Below, one piece after another: positions 1-6,446 of a DNA stretch of 13,321 nt; position 1 is the first letter of the stretch; each line of letters starts with the position of its first letter. This stretch comes from Candidatus Poseidoniaceae archaeon (GTDB taxonomy: Archaea; Thermoplasmatota; Poseidoniia; Poseidoniales; Poseidoniaceae). The stretch spans positions 1-13,321 of the forward strand of contig JALRLN010000029.1 in assembly GCA_023254445.1 (NCBI GenBank), read 5' to 3'. The translations under genes were made by a program, and so were the position numbers. The notes under the pieces were generated by a model. That model did no database searches. It was not told the origin of the DNA and worked only from the letters and a program-made list of their open reading frames with translations.

Positions 1-1465
1 CCGATGGCGTCGTTTGTCCAGCCTCGTAGGTGCCGATGTACGCCGACAGGGAGGCGAAGCCTTCACGGCCGAGGAAGGGCGTGCGGGAGAGCACGGGGTG
101 GCTCCAAAACAGCAGGGTGAACATGTTGATGTTGGCGAGCAAGGCGGCCATCAAAATCACAGGAATGTTCGAAGCGTACACGAGGCGGATGGGGTATTTG
201 CCACGGTGGCCACGGACCTTGCCGTGCGTCAAGGGGAGTTCGAGGCGGCTCGATTCGGCGTACGCCACGATGAGGAACACCACGACCGAGGAGAAGAGGG
301 CCACGAGTGGATTGACGTGCGTGAGCATGATGGTTTCGAAACCGTTCACCTGCACCATCTGTGTGTTCGTTGCGCTGCGGAACATGTAGAAGATCATCGG
401 CAGGGTGCCTGCGGGCGGGTTTTGGATGCTGTAGGGCACGCCCGTGGTGGTCGGGAGCCAGGAGAGCGTCCCCACGAACGTGGACTGTGCAACACCTGCA
501 GCAATGAACAGCGAAATCCCTGAGCCAATGCCCCACTTGCTGACCAACTCGTCGAGCAGGAAGACGAGGTAGGACCCTGCAAACAGTTGGGCCACAATCA
601 CGGCGTTCGCCCACCCAAGCCCGTAGGCGTCGACGAGGAACTCGGCCGGGTCGAGGAAGCCGTAGGTTTGGGGGATCGCTTCGATCGGGATCATGATGAG
701 CACGAGCAACTTCTGAACGCCCTGGTACATCGCCTTGTCATCGCTGTTGGAGAGGTCCAACCGGATGATCTTCGCACCAGCAAAGAGTTGCATGATGATG
801 GAGCCCGTCACGATGGGGCCAATGCCGAGGTGCATGATGGAACCGGATGCGCCGGCCATGATGGAGCGGAAACCGCTGAACAGGTCGAGGGCCTGACCCG
901 AGAGACCAAACAGCAGCACGTTCGTCATTGCGAAGTAAATGCAGAGAACGAGGAACGTGGTCATCAACTTCTCTCGGAAGCGGACGTGGTGGTCGGGCTT
1001 GACGATGGTGGGGTACACGTCAACGAAGCGGTGCAGCGCGTAGAGGCGGCTGCTCCCCTCACCGTCGTACAGGAAGCAGGTGATGGCCGCTGCGGCGCCA
1101 AACCCGAGGATGTACACACCGACGAAAATGAAGCCGACGGCCGGGTCGTAGGCGCCAAAGGCTTCGGGGTCAGCAGCCCAGCCTTCGGGTCGAACGTACC
1201 ATGCACCGACACCGAGCAGGGCAAGCCAACCCAGGATTTTCCCAAACCTTCCGATGATGGGGACGTCAACCAAACCAGCCGGCATCTCGATCATGAAGCA
1301 GGCCATCATGTAGAGCAGGTGCACCACGGACAAAGCGATGCCAAAGAGCGCGGCCGTTTGGGGCTCGCCCGTGCCGTTGAGTTCGTCCCATTGCCACCAG
1401 ATGAGGGTCGCGTAGTAGAGCACGGCCATGGTGATGTAGCCGGCGGGTACTGGTCGATGCTTCAT
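1..1465 (-). CDS. secY: Preprotein translocase channel subunit SecY (3' end beyond window), with N-terminal membrane extension
   Basis: This is the central pore of the Sec protein-export channel in the cytoplasmic membrane. The frame is open from ATG 1463-1465 to the window edge, giving 488 residues and no stop. Core SecY starts near residue 148: HVRFREKL at 160-167 opens the first canonical helix, GIGPIVTGSIIMQLF at 214-228 follows the plug region, DELVSKWGIGSGISLFIAAG at 305-324 is a family signature, and KYPIRLVYASNIPVIL at 423-438 follows the cytosolic loop that docks ribosomes. The sequence ends in the loop before the last three or so helices. Residues 1-147 are extra and hold four hydrophobic stretches (about 10-27, 37-58, 74-92, 109-131). 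An in-frame stop lies 48 nt upstream with no other start between; GGTGA lies 4 nt before the ATG. SecY at the end of the spc cluster is the expected position. Confidence 0.97.
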   Translation of the reverse strand, partial: MKHRPVPAGYITMAVLYYATLIWWQWDELNGTGEPQTAALFGIALSVVHLLYMMACFMIEMPAGLVDVPIIGRFGKILGWLALLGVGAWYVRPEGWAADPEAFGAYDPAVGFIFVGVYILGFGAAAAITCFLYDGEGSSRLYALHRFVDVYPTIVKPDHHVRFREKLMTTFLVLCIYFAMTNVLLFGLSGQALDLFSGFRSIMAGASGSIMHLGIGPIVTGSIIMQLFAGAKIIRLDLSNSDDKAMYQGVQKLLVLIMIPIEAIPQTYGFLDPAEFLVDAYGLGWANAVIVAQLFAGSYLVFLLDELVSKWGIGSGISLFIAAGVAQSTFVGTLSWLPTTTGVPYSIQNPPAGTLPMIFYMFRSATNTQMVQVNGFETIMLTHVNPLVALFSSVVVFLIVAYAESSRLELPLTHGKVRGHRGKYPIRLVYASNIPVILMAALLANINMFTLLFWSHPVLSRTPFLGREGFASLSAYIGTYEAGQTTPS

Positions 1466-1532
1466 CTGCTCACCGTCCGTATGTCGTGTGGTTCTGCGTG
1501 CGCACTTGAAGGTTCACCGCAGTGAAAGACCC
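1466..1532 (-). other. 67-nt gap between rpl15 and secY, largest noncoding stretch
   Basis: This is the only gap above 16 nt in the window. On the transcribed strand it has a short inverted repeat, TTCAC-TGCG-GTGAA (plus-strand 1513-1526), a 5-bp stem with a 4-nt loop, and the secY Shine-Dalgarno GGTGA near its end. I see no clear TATA box or U-tract terminator. It could be a spacer, a processing site or a weak internal promoter, and the sequence does not decide between these. Confidence 0.5.
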
Positions 1533-1952
1533 TCAGGCGTCGTCCTCGTCCCAGTCGTCGTCGTCCATCTCAACGCTGCCGCCGGCAGCCTCGATCTTTT
1601 CAACGGCCTTTGCAGAGGCGCTGTCGACGGTCACGGTGAGGGCCGACGAGACCTTCCCCGTACCGAGCAACTTGTCGATGCCCAGCGCGGAGAGGTCCAG
1701 TTCGGTCGCTCCGTTCGCCAACTCCTCGAGTTGACCGACGTTGATGGTCACGCTGACGTTTCGCAGCGAGGGGTCACGGTTGAAACCGTGCATGCCCCAG
1801 TGCTTTGGCATGTACTTGATCCGCGTCATTACGCGGTGCTTGTTCATGCCAGCATTGCCTCGACCGCCACGCTTGCCAGCACCACGGCCGGCCTTGTGGC
1901 CACGGCCGTTCGTCCTGCAGCGTCCTCGGTGCTTCTGTGAACTCTTACCCAT
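1533..1952 (-). CDS. rpl15: 50S ribosomal protein L15 (uL15)
   Basis: A large-subunit protein of 139 residues whose basic N-terminal arm threads into 23S rRNA. The arm shows the family's Gly/Arg-rich pattern (GRGHKAGRGAGKRGGRGNAG at 16-35), followed by an archaeal-type middle (KYMPKHWGMHGF at 47-58). The last ten residues are almost all Asp/Glu (DDDDWDEDDA), an acidic tail I do not recognise as a standard L15 feature. The ATG comes 4 nt after GAGGTGA, which shares the rpl30 stop TGA, so initiation is probably coupled to the end of rpl30. It is the last ribosomal gene before secY. Confidence 0.97.
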   Translation of the reverse strand: MGKSSQKHRGRCRTNGRGHKAGRGAGKRGGRGNAGMNKHRVMTRIKYMPKHWGMHGFNRDPSLRNVSVTINVGQLEELANGATELDLSALGIDKLLGTGKVSSALTVTVDSASAKAVEKIEAAGGSVEMDDDDWDEDDA

Positions 1953-1964
1953 CGTCTCACCTCA
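1949..1964 (-). promoter_or_regulatory. Stop/Shine-Dalgarno/start block before rpl15
   Basis: Transcribed-strand sequence TGAGGTGAGACGATGG. The rpl30 stop TGA is the first three bases, GAGGTGA pairs with the conserved archaeal 16S rRNA 3' end (UCACCUC), and the rpl15 ATG follows 4 nt later. Confidence 0.85.
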
Positions 1965-2438
1965 CTGTTCCACCATGCGCTCGATGAGCGCAGCGATCGC
2001 TTCGCCACGGGCGCCGAGGGCGCCACCAACCGTGTGGGCGCGCTTGATGCCGCCCCATCCCTTCGAACCACGAGGGGGGTGGAGACGGAAGACACGCTTG
2101 AGTCCGGCCAGGTCCTTCACGGTGGCTTCGCCCGCGGCGATGGCCTTCGCGAAGGAGGCAATGTCCGCGTGCTCGGTCCCTTCCTTGACGTGAGCGTCGG
2201 TGAGCGGCACGTCACCGGCCAAGCGACCGCGCTGACGAAGCATGGCTTCGACGGTCGAAGCGTCTGCTTCGCCCCAGGTGATGTAGTCCTTCGCCTTCTG
2301 CAACATGCCCTTGTACTGGTCGTTCTCAGGGATGATGACCGCGTGGTTCACGCGGGTGAGGTTGAGGTTGTGCATCGTCTCCTTGATGGAGCGTTCGACC
2401 TTGACGTCGCTGCGGACACGAACTACGATGTAACTCAT
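1962..2438 (-). CDS. rpl30: 50S ribosomal protein L30 (uL30), archaeal long form
   Basis: A large-subunit protein of 158 residues, the length of archaeal L30 rather than the roughly 60-residue bacterial form. The N-terminal half (YIVVRVRSDVKVERSIKETM) is the conserved ferredoxin-like fold, and the RQRGRLAGD stretch near residue 70 is typical of the archaeal/eukaryotic L7/L30 family. The start is ATG 2436-2438, whose A is the last base of the rps5 stop (TGATG); GGGAGG lies about 8 nt upstream. A TTG one codon earlier is possible but less likely. Confidence 0.96.
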   Translation of the reverse strand: MSYIVVRVRSDVKVERSIKETMHNLNLTRVNHAVIIPENDQYKGMLQKAKDYITWGEADASTVEAMLRQRGRLAGDVPLTDAHVKEGTEHADIASFAKAIAAGEATVKDLAGLKRVFRLHPPRGSKGWGGIKRAHTVGGALGARGEAIAALIERMVEQ

Positions 2439-3208
2439 CAAATCATCCTCCCATGGCGAATGTGAAGACGCTCCTTCTGCTCGGGGGTGACCCGGGTGCG
2501 GTTGAGTTCCTTGAGGGCGTTGAAGGTCGCAGCAGCGTAGTTGATCGTGGTGCGCGTCTGACCGCTGGTGCGCGAAAGCACGTCGGTCACGCCTGCGAGT
2601 TGCAGGACGCGCTTGCCCGTTTCACCGATGACCAAGCCCTTGCCGGCAGCGGCGGGCATAAGGGTCACGCGCGTGGACGCGGAGCGCCCCTTGACCATGA
2701 AGGGGACGGACGTGCCGGGACCCGCGGAGGATTCCCACGAACCGTTGCCGCGCTGCACACGAATCAGGTTCAGCTTGGCTGCGATGATCGCCTTCTCGAT
2801 GGCCATCGGGACTTCCTTGGCCTTGGCCATCCCAAGTCCGACGTACCCGTCCTTGTTGCCCACGCAGGCCATGACGTTGAACCGAACACGGCGCCCGGAG
2901 TCGGTCATGCGCTGGACCATGTTGACCTTGATGACGTCGTCTTCAAGGCCGGGGAGGAGGGCATCGATCACCTGAACTTCACGGATGGGCAGGCCGCTGT
3001 CAAGGGCTTGCTCGTAGGTCACGATTTCGCCCGCCATCACCTTCTGGCCGAGGCGGGTCTTGGGTTGCCACTCGCGAAGGGCGAGCAAGGGGTCTGGACC
3101 GCGGCGGCGGCGGCGGCGCTGGCCGTCGCCTGCATCGGTTTCTGGTGCAGGCGCAAAGGCCGCGAGCAGCCCGGGAGCCATGTTCTGAATGGGGTTCTCT
3201 TCGCTCAT
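2438..3208 (-). CDS. rps5: 30S ribosomal protein S5 (uS5)
   Basis: A small-subunit protein that lines the mRNA entry side and affects decoding accuracy; 256 residues. Core S5 starts near WQPKTRLGQKV (47-57). The double-stranded-RNA-binding-like domain carries FNVMACVGNKDGYVGLGMAK, and the C-terminal domain contains TLMPAAAGKGLVIGE and the VLSRTSGQTRTTINYAAATF stretch. Residues 1-42 are an extension with an Ala/Pro-rich segment and a run of six arginines (31-36), all CGC codons. The start is ATG 3206-3208, one base after the rpl18 stop; the frame stays open upstream inside rpl18, but that stretch does not resemble S5 and runs against an intact L18. GGAGGC lies about 9 nt before the ATG. Confidence 0.96.
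   Translation of the reverse strand: MSEENPIQNMAPGLLAAFAPAPETDAGDGQRRRRRRGPDPLLALREWQPKTRLGQKVMAGEIVTYEQALDSGLPIREVQVIDALLPGLEDDVIKVNMVQRMTDSGRRVRFNVMACVGNKDGYVGLGMAKAKEVPMAIEKAIIAAKLNLIRVQRGNGSWESSAGPGTSVPFMVKGRSASTRVTLMPAAAGKGLVIGETGKRVLQLAGVTDVLSRTSGQTRTTINYAAATFNALKELNRTRVTPEQKERLHIRHGRMI
3101..3118 (-). repeat. (CGC)6 trinucleotide repeat in rps5
   Basis: Six uninterrupted CGC codons encode Arg31-Arg36 of S5. It is a pure microsatellite inside the N-terminal extension, where length changes by whole codons would be tolerated more easily than in the core. Confidence 0.9.
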
Positions 3209-3209
3209 C

Positions 3210-3719
3210 TCAGTACGCCTCCTCGATCTTGTTTCGGCAGGCCTCCACCAGGGAGGCGATGGACGGGTCGATGTGTTCGCCGTTGATGCGGTCGTCCTCG
3301 GGAAGCACGTCGTCACCGTGGGGGACCTCAAGGCCGGCGTCCACCATGCCGCGAAGAGCAGCATAGATGCGGTTACCGGGGGTGCTGGCGGCAAGCCCGA
3401 TGTCGAGCACGGCTTCGTTGTGACCGGCAGCGAGCGCCGCCTTTCCGAGGGCAAAGCCCACCAAGTACGAAGCAGGGACAGATTTCTTGGAAGCGTCCGC
3501 GGGCCATCCGAAGCGGCTGCTCAGGTCACTGCCGGTCACGGTGGCCACGACGAGGTCGCCGTCCGCCTTCCAGGTCGTCAACTGGGCGGTGGTCCTGGTG
3601 TTCGAGACGCGGACCACGGCACGGGGCAGGCCGCTCTTCAGCAGGCCGAGGCGGCGGCGGTAGTCGGTGCTCGCGCTGAGGCGACGGCGGAAGATGGATC
3701 GTCGACGGGTGTGCTGCAT
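3210..3719 (-). CDS. rpl18: 50S ribosomal protein L18 (uL18), archaeal L5e-like
   Basis: A 5S-rRNA-binding protein of the central protuberance, 169 residues. The N-terminus (RRRSIFRRRLSASTDYRRRL) is the basic segment, followed by LLKSGLPRAVVRVSNTRTTA, typical of the archaeal/eukaryotic L18/L5e family. ASYLVGFALGKAAL, EAVLDIGL and GNRIYAALRGMVDAGLEVPH are further conserved blocks. The start ATG 3717-3719 shares one base with the rpl19e stop (TGATG), which points to termination-reinitiation coupling. It lies in the usual archaeal order rpl19e-rpl18-rps5. Confidence 0.96.
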   Translation of the reverse strand: MQHTRRRSIFRRRLSASTDYRRRLGLLKSGLPRAVVRVSNTRTTAQLTTWKADGDLVVATVTGSDLSSRFGWPADASKKSVPASYLVGFALGKAALAAGHNEAVLDIGLAASTPGNRIYAALRGMVDAGLEVPHGDDVLPEDDRINGEHIDPSIASLVEACRNKIEEAY

Positions 3720-4180
3720 CAGTCCTCACGCTCCTGAATCTTGACGCCCTCGGTGGACATCTGGGTCTTCATGTGGGCGATGGAGCGGTACGAGCCGCCC
3801 TTCGCCTTCAGGTAGTAGTGGCGGTAGCCTGCTGCGTCAATGGTGCCGTCCTCACGGAAGCCCTTGAGCACACGGCGTTGTGCACGAATCGTGCGCATCC
3901 ATCGCTCCTTCCGTGGGTTTCGAGCGTTGGCCGTTCCTCGGCGTGTGCCTTGGCCCTTGCGGCGGCCCTTGCGCTTCTGCTCAAGGCGCGTCCGGGCGCG
4001 GACACGGGAGGTGCCCTGCACGGGCTTGGCCTTGATGATGCCCTGGTCGATGAACTCACGGATGTCCTCCGTTTGCACCGAACTGGCGACCATGTCGATG
4101 TAGTCGGAGTTGATCCACACACGGTGGACACCGCAGCCAAGGATCTTCGCCGCGAGGCGCTTCTGGTTCGTCAACTGCAT
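3719..4180 (-). CDS. rpl19e: 50S ribosomal protein L19e (eL19)
   Basis: An archaeal/eukaryotic large-subunit protein absent from bacteria, near the exit-tunnel face; 153 residues, the usual archaeal length. The N-terminal globular part has the signature QKRLAAKILGCGVHRVWI (6-23), then a long basic helical arm (RLEQKRKGRRKGQGTRRGTA) and a helical C-terminus containing GYRHYYLKAKGGSY. The start ATG shares one base with the rpl32e stop, and its own stop shares one base with the rpl18 start, so three genes are chained by TGATG junctions. Confidence 0.97.
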   Translation of the reverse strand: MQLTNQKRLAAKILGCGVHRVWINSDYIDMVASSVQTEDIREFIDQGIIKAKPVQGTSRVRARTRLEQKRKGRRKGQGTRRGTANARNPRKERWMRTIRAQRRVLKGFREDGTIDAAGYRHYYLKAKGGSYRSIAHMKTQMSTEGVKIQERED

Positions 4181-4803
4181 CAGGCATCCCTCCGGCGGTT
4201 CAGCACGCGGATGCCAAGTTCATCGGCACGTGCGTGGATGATCGACCGCTTGCGGCCGCCGACCGTTGCGCCAATGCGAGCGGCCTGCTTGGCTGGGTCA
4301 ATCTGTTCGAGGTCCGAGGTGTTGTGGACCATGACCTCAGCGAAGCCGCTGGGGTGGAGGCCACGGGCGGCGGCCACCTTGCCGTGGCCGACACGGACAA
4401 GCGATCCGCGGTACTTGAAGTTCCGACGCTGCTTGTTGTCCATCCCCTTGGGCTTGCGCCATCCAGAGCGAGAAAGGCGAGCGTAGCGGAACCATTCCGT
4501 CCGGCGGAACGTGGGGGTCTTGGCCTTCTGCGCAGCGCGCAGGGCCAGGGCCTCTCGGGTGGCCTCATCGAGGACGGGCTTCTGACGTGCGACGTGGAAG
4601 CCGCCTTGGTCGTCAACGTCCTCGTCTTCCCAATCGCTGGAGGGGGCGGACGTGGCGCCGGCTGCTTCTGCTGGGGCATCGTCGCCGCTGTCGCCCTGGA
4701 GCCGGGCGATCAAGTCGTTCTTGTTGCCACTCACGGGGAGGTCGCGTTCCTTCAGGAGCTCCTTGAGCTCGGCGACGGTCATGCTGCTGTAGTCTTCATC
4801 CAT
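4180..4803 (-). CDS. rpl32e: 50S ribosomal protein L32e (eL32) with N-terminal SAP domain
   Basis: An archaeal/eukaryotic large-subunit protein, here 207 residues. Core L32e is at about 95-205: FRRTEWFRYARLSRSGWRKP (99-118), then KYRGSLVRVGHGKVAAARGL and the C-terminal GGRKRSIIHARADELGIRVLN. Ahead of it lies a SAP-like helix-loop-helix at about 8-36 (VAELKELLKERDLPVSGNKN at 10-29, then LIARL), and a linker rich in Ala, Asp and Glu (37-75). SAP domains usually bind nucleic acid; the function here is unknown. The start is ATG 4801-4803, 5 nt after the rpl6 stop and 8 nt after AAGGAG. An in-frame GTG three codons upstream (4810-4812) overlaps the rpl6 stop and would give 210 residues. Confidence 0.95.
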   Translation of the reverse strand: MDEDYSSMTVAELKELLKERDLPVSGNKNDLIARLQGDSGDDAPAEAAGATSAPSSDWEDEDVDDQGGFHVARQKPVLDEATREALALRAAQKAKTPTFRRTEWFRYARLSRSGWRKPKGMDNKQRRNFKYRGSLVRVGHGKVAAARGLHPSGFAEVMVHNTSDLEQIDPAKQAARIGATVGGRKRSIIHARADELGIRVLNRRRDA

Positions 4804-4808
4804 GCCAC

Positions 4809-5348
4809 TCACTCCTTCGCGATGCGGTAGATGCCGTCTTGGAAGACACGTCGGTCTCGGTTCTTCACCGTCGTGCTGCGCTCGATGTTTGCGGCCGTTT
4901 GGCCCACTTTCTCTTTGTCGATGCCGCTGACGATGATGTCGGTCTTGTTTTCGACCTTGACGTCAACGCCGTCGAGGATCTGGGCACGGCGCGGAACGCG
5001 CTCGCCGAAGTAGTTGTTCACCACGAATTCCCTGCCCTGCACGGCCATGGTCATGGGGAAGTGCGAGTAGAAGCAGCGAAGCGTGTAGGAGAAGCCTTCG
5101 GAGACGCCCTTCACCATGTTGTTGATGTGGGCGTTCCAGGTGCCTGCAAGGGCCTTGTCCTTGCGGCGAGGCAGGTCGGTGCGCACGAGAAGCCCGCCGC
5201 CATCCTGCATGAGCGAGACGCGGCTGCTCACAAATTCGCGAGCGATGGACCCCTTCGGGCCGTTGACCGTCAGCATACCGCCCTCGAGGCTGGCGCTGAC
5301 GCCCTCGGGCATCTCGATGGAATGTTCGATTCGGTCGATCTTCACCAT
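4809..5348 (-). CDS. rpl6: 50S ribosomal protein L6 (uL6)
   Basis: A large-subunit protein near the GTPase-associated centre, 179 residues, full length for archaea. It consists of two similar L6 domains: the first includes VSASLEGGMLTVNGPKGSIA and the second starts near YSHFPMTMAV. The bridging signature GTWNAHINNMVKGVSEGFSY is archaeal. The C-terminus ends RRVFQDGIYRIAKE, as expected. The start ATG 5346-5348 sits 4 nt after GAGGTGA, which includes the rps8 stop codon. Confidence 0.97.
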   Translation of the reverse strand: MVKIDRIEHSIEMPEGVSASLEGGMLTVNGPKGSIAREFVSSRVSLMQDGGGLLVRTDLPRRKDKALAGTWNAHINNMVKGVSEGFSYTLRCFYSHFPMTMAVQGREFVVNNYFGERVPRRAQILDGVDVKVENKTDIIVSGIDKEKVGQTAANIERSTTVKNRDRRVFQDGIYRIAKE

Positions 5349-5360
5349 GGTCTCACCTCA
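5345..5360 (-). promoter_or_regulatory. Stop/Shine-Dalgarno/start block before rpl6
   Basis: Transcribed-strand sequence TGAGGTGAGACCATGG, identical to the blocks before rpl24 and rpl23. The rps8 stop is part of the ribosome-binding site. Confidence 0.85.
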
Positions 5361-5747
5361 GTACACATAGGCGAGGAGTTTCCCACCAATGCGGGCGTCC
5401 TTCGCGTCGTAATGGTTCATCACACCGGAGCTGGTCGAGAGGATCAGCAGGCCGAAGTCCTGCGCGGGGAGGTACCGGGACTCCCACTGTTCGTACTCTT
5501 GACGGCGAACGCTGTGTCGTGGCTTGACGGTACCGCAGCGGTTGATCGCGCCCCGAAGGGTCACGGCGTACACGCCACCTCGGCCGTTCTCCACATGTTC
5601 GTACTCGCCGACGTAGCCAGCGGATTGCATGATGTCGAGCACGTTGCCCAACAGCTTCGAAGCCGGCGACAGTTCAACCGTCATCTTGCCAGCCTGTTCT
5701 GCGTTGTGCATCTTCACGAGTGCATCGTTTAGGGGATCAATTTGCAT
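5358..5747 (-). CDS. rps8: 30S ribosomal protein S8 (uS8)
   Basis: A primary 16S-rRNA-binding protein of the small-subunit platform; 129 residues, normal for archaea. The N-terminus DPLNDALVKMHNAEQAGK and the C-terminal RNA-binding block ILSTSSGVMNHYDAKDARIG (102-121) are family signatures. The ATG at 5745-5747 follows a strong GAGGAGGTGGA that starts at the rps14 stop; the gap is 15 nt. It lies between rps14 and rpl6, the standard spc order. Confidence 0.97.
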   Translation of the reverse strand: MQIDPLNDALVKMHNAEQAGKMTVELSPASKLLGNVLDIMQSAGYVGEYEHVENGRGGVYAVTLRGAINRCGTVKPRHSVRRQEYEQWESRYLPAQDFGLLILSTSSGVMNHYDAKDARIGGKLLAYVY

Positions 5748-5762
5748 GCCTCATCCACCTCC

Positions 5763-5915
5763 TCAATTCAACTTGCGGAACCCAATCTCAGGCCCGACGT
5801 CCCTGAAGCATTGGCGGCAAAGGCGAAGCCCATGCCGTCGAATCAGCCCACGGCGGCGGTCGCAGCGGCGACAGCCGTTCGTTCGTCCGATGCGCTCTCC
5901 ATGATCGCGTGCCAT
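5763..5915 (-). CDS. rps14: 30S ribosomal protein S14, zinc-binding type (uS14)
   Basis: A 50-residue small-subunit head protein, read by hand because it is short. The sequence runs MARDHGERIGRTNGCRRCDR, continues with a CRQC pair, and ends in GFRKLN. Cys15-x2-Cys18 and Cys33-x2-Cys36 form the zinc site of the short archaeal/zinc form. Length and the GFRKLN ending fit the family. The ATG 5913-5915 comes three bases after the rpl5 stop and in the same reading frame as rpl5; GAGGAG just upstream, inside the end of rpl5, is the likely ribosome-binding site. The position between rpl5 and rps8 is exactly where S14 is expected. Confidence 0.96.
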   Translation of the reverse strand: MARDHGERIGRTNGCRRCDRRRGLIRRHGLRLCRQCFRDVGPEIGFRKLN

Positions 5916-5918
5916 GCT

Positions 5919-6446
5919 TCACTCCTCCATGATGGTGAGACCGAAGGTCTCCTTGAACCAAGCCCTGGATTCCTCGGTGGTCACGCGGTGGGAATCCCCA
6001 ACCTTCGCCTTGTGCCGGCGACGGCGGGAGACCCGGTGGCCGGGGCGCTCCAGAACGACCGTGATGTCCATCCCGAAGATGCCGATCTCAGGGTCGTACT
6101 TTTGGTCGGGGAAGTCGGTGTAGTCTCGGATGCCGAAGGACAGGTTGCCCGAGCGGTCGAAGTTCCACGCAGGAATCGTGTTTTCGCGCACCCAAAAGGC
6201 GGACTTCAGGAAGTTCATGATGTCCTCTTGGTTTCGCATCGTCACCTTGCACCCAATCGGTGCACCCTGGCGGACCTTGAGGTCACGGTTCTGAATGCGA
6301 CCGAGGGTGCGCTGAGGCGTGACGCCAGTCACCAGTTCGAGCACCTTTTCGGCGTTGATGAGCCGCTCGCCGGCTTCACCGACACCGATGTTAACGTTGA
6401 CCTTGGTGATCCGCGGCACGGACATGGGGTTGACCGTCTCGCTCAT
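5919..6446 (-). CDS. rpl5: 50S ribosomal protein L5 (uL5)
   Basis: A 5S-rRNA-binding protein of the central protuberance that contacts P-site tRNA; 175 residues. Conserved blocks are PRITKVNVNIGVGEAGERL (11-29), the archaeal stretch RQGAPIGCKVTMRN, GNLSFGIRDYTDFPDQKYDP and IGIFGMDITVVLERPGHRVS. The start ATG overlaps the rps4e stop by four bases (ATGA, 6443-6446). Its stop is followed at once by AGC and the rps14 ATG. Confidence 0.97.
   Translation of the reverse strand: MSETVNPMSVPRITKVNVNIGVGEAGERLINAEKVLELVTGVTPQRTLGRIQNRDLKVRQGAPIGCKVTMRNQEDIMNFLKSAFWVRENTIPAWNFDRSGNLSFGIRDYTDFPDQKYDPEIGIFGMDITVVLERPGHRVSRRRRHKAKVGDSHRVTTEESRAWFKETFGLTIMEE

Noticed and set aside
63..614. Minus-strand open frame of 183 codons overlapping secY in another frame
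   Set aside because: The SecY frame is open across it and carries the conserved motifs; this one is Arg/Pro/His-rich with no similarity.
587..1525. Plus-strand open frame (312 codons) opposite the start of secY
   Set aside because: The opposite strand encodes SecY with family motifs throughout; the His/Asp/Glu-rich translation is typical of the antisense of membrane-protein codons.
1513..1526. Possible transcription terminator before secY
   Set aside because: A 5-bp stem without a following T-rich run is too weak to call a terminator.
3209..3454. Upstream extension of the S5 frame into rpl18
   Set aside because: It overlaps intact L18, is compositionally unlike S5, and ATG 3208 directly follows the rpl18 stop with a plausible ribosome-binding site.
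4839..5732. Plus-strand open frame (297 codons) opposite rpl6 and rps8
   Set aside because: It is antisense to two conserved genes and shows no domain or plausible ribosome-binding site.
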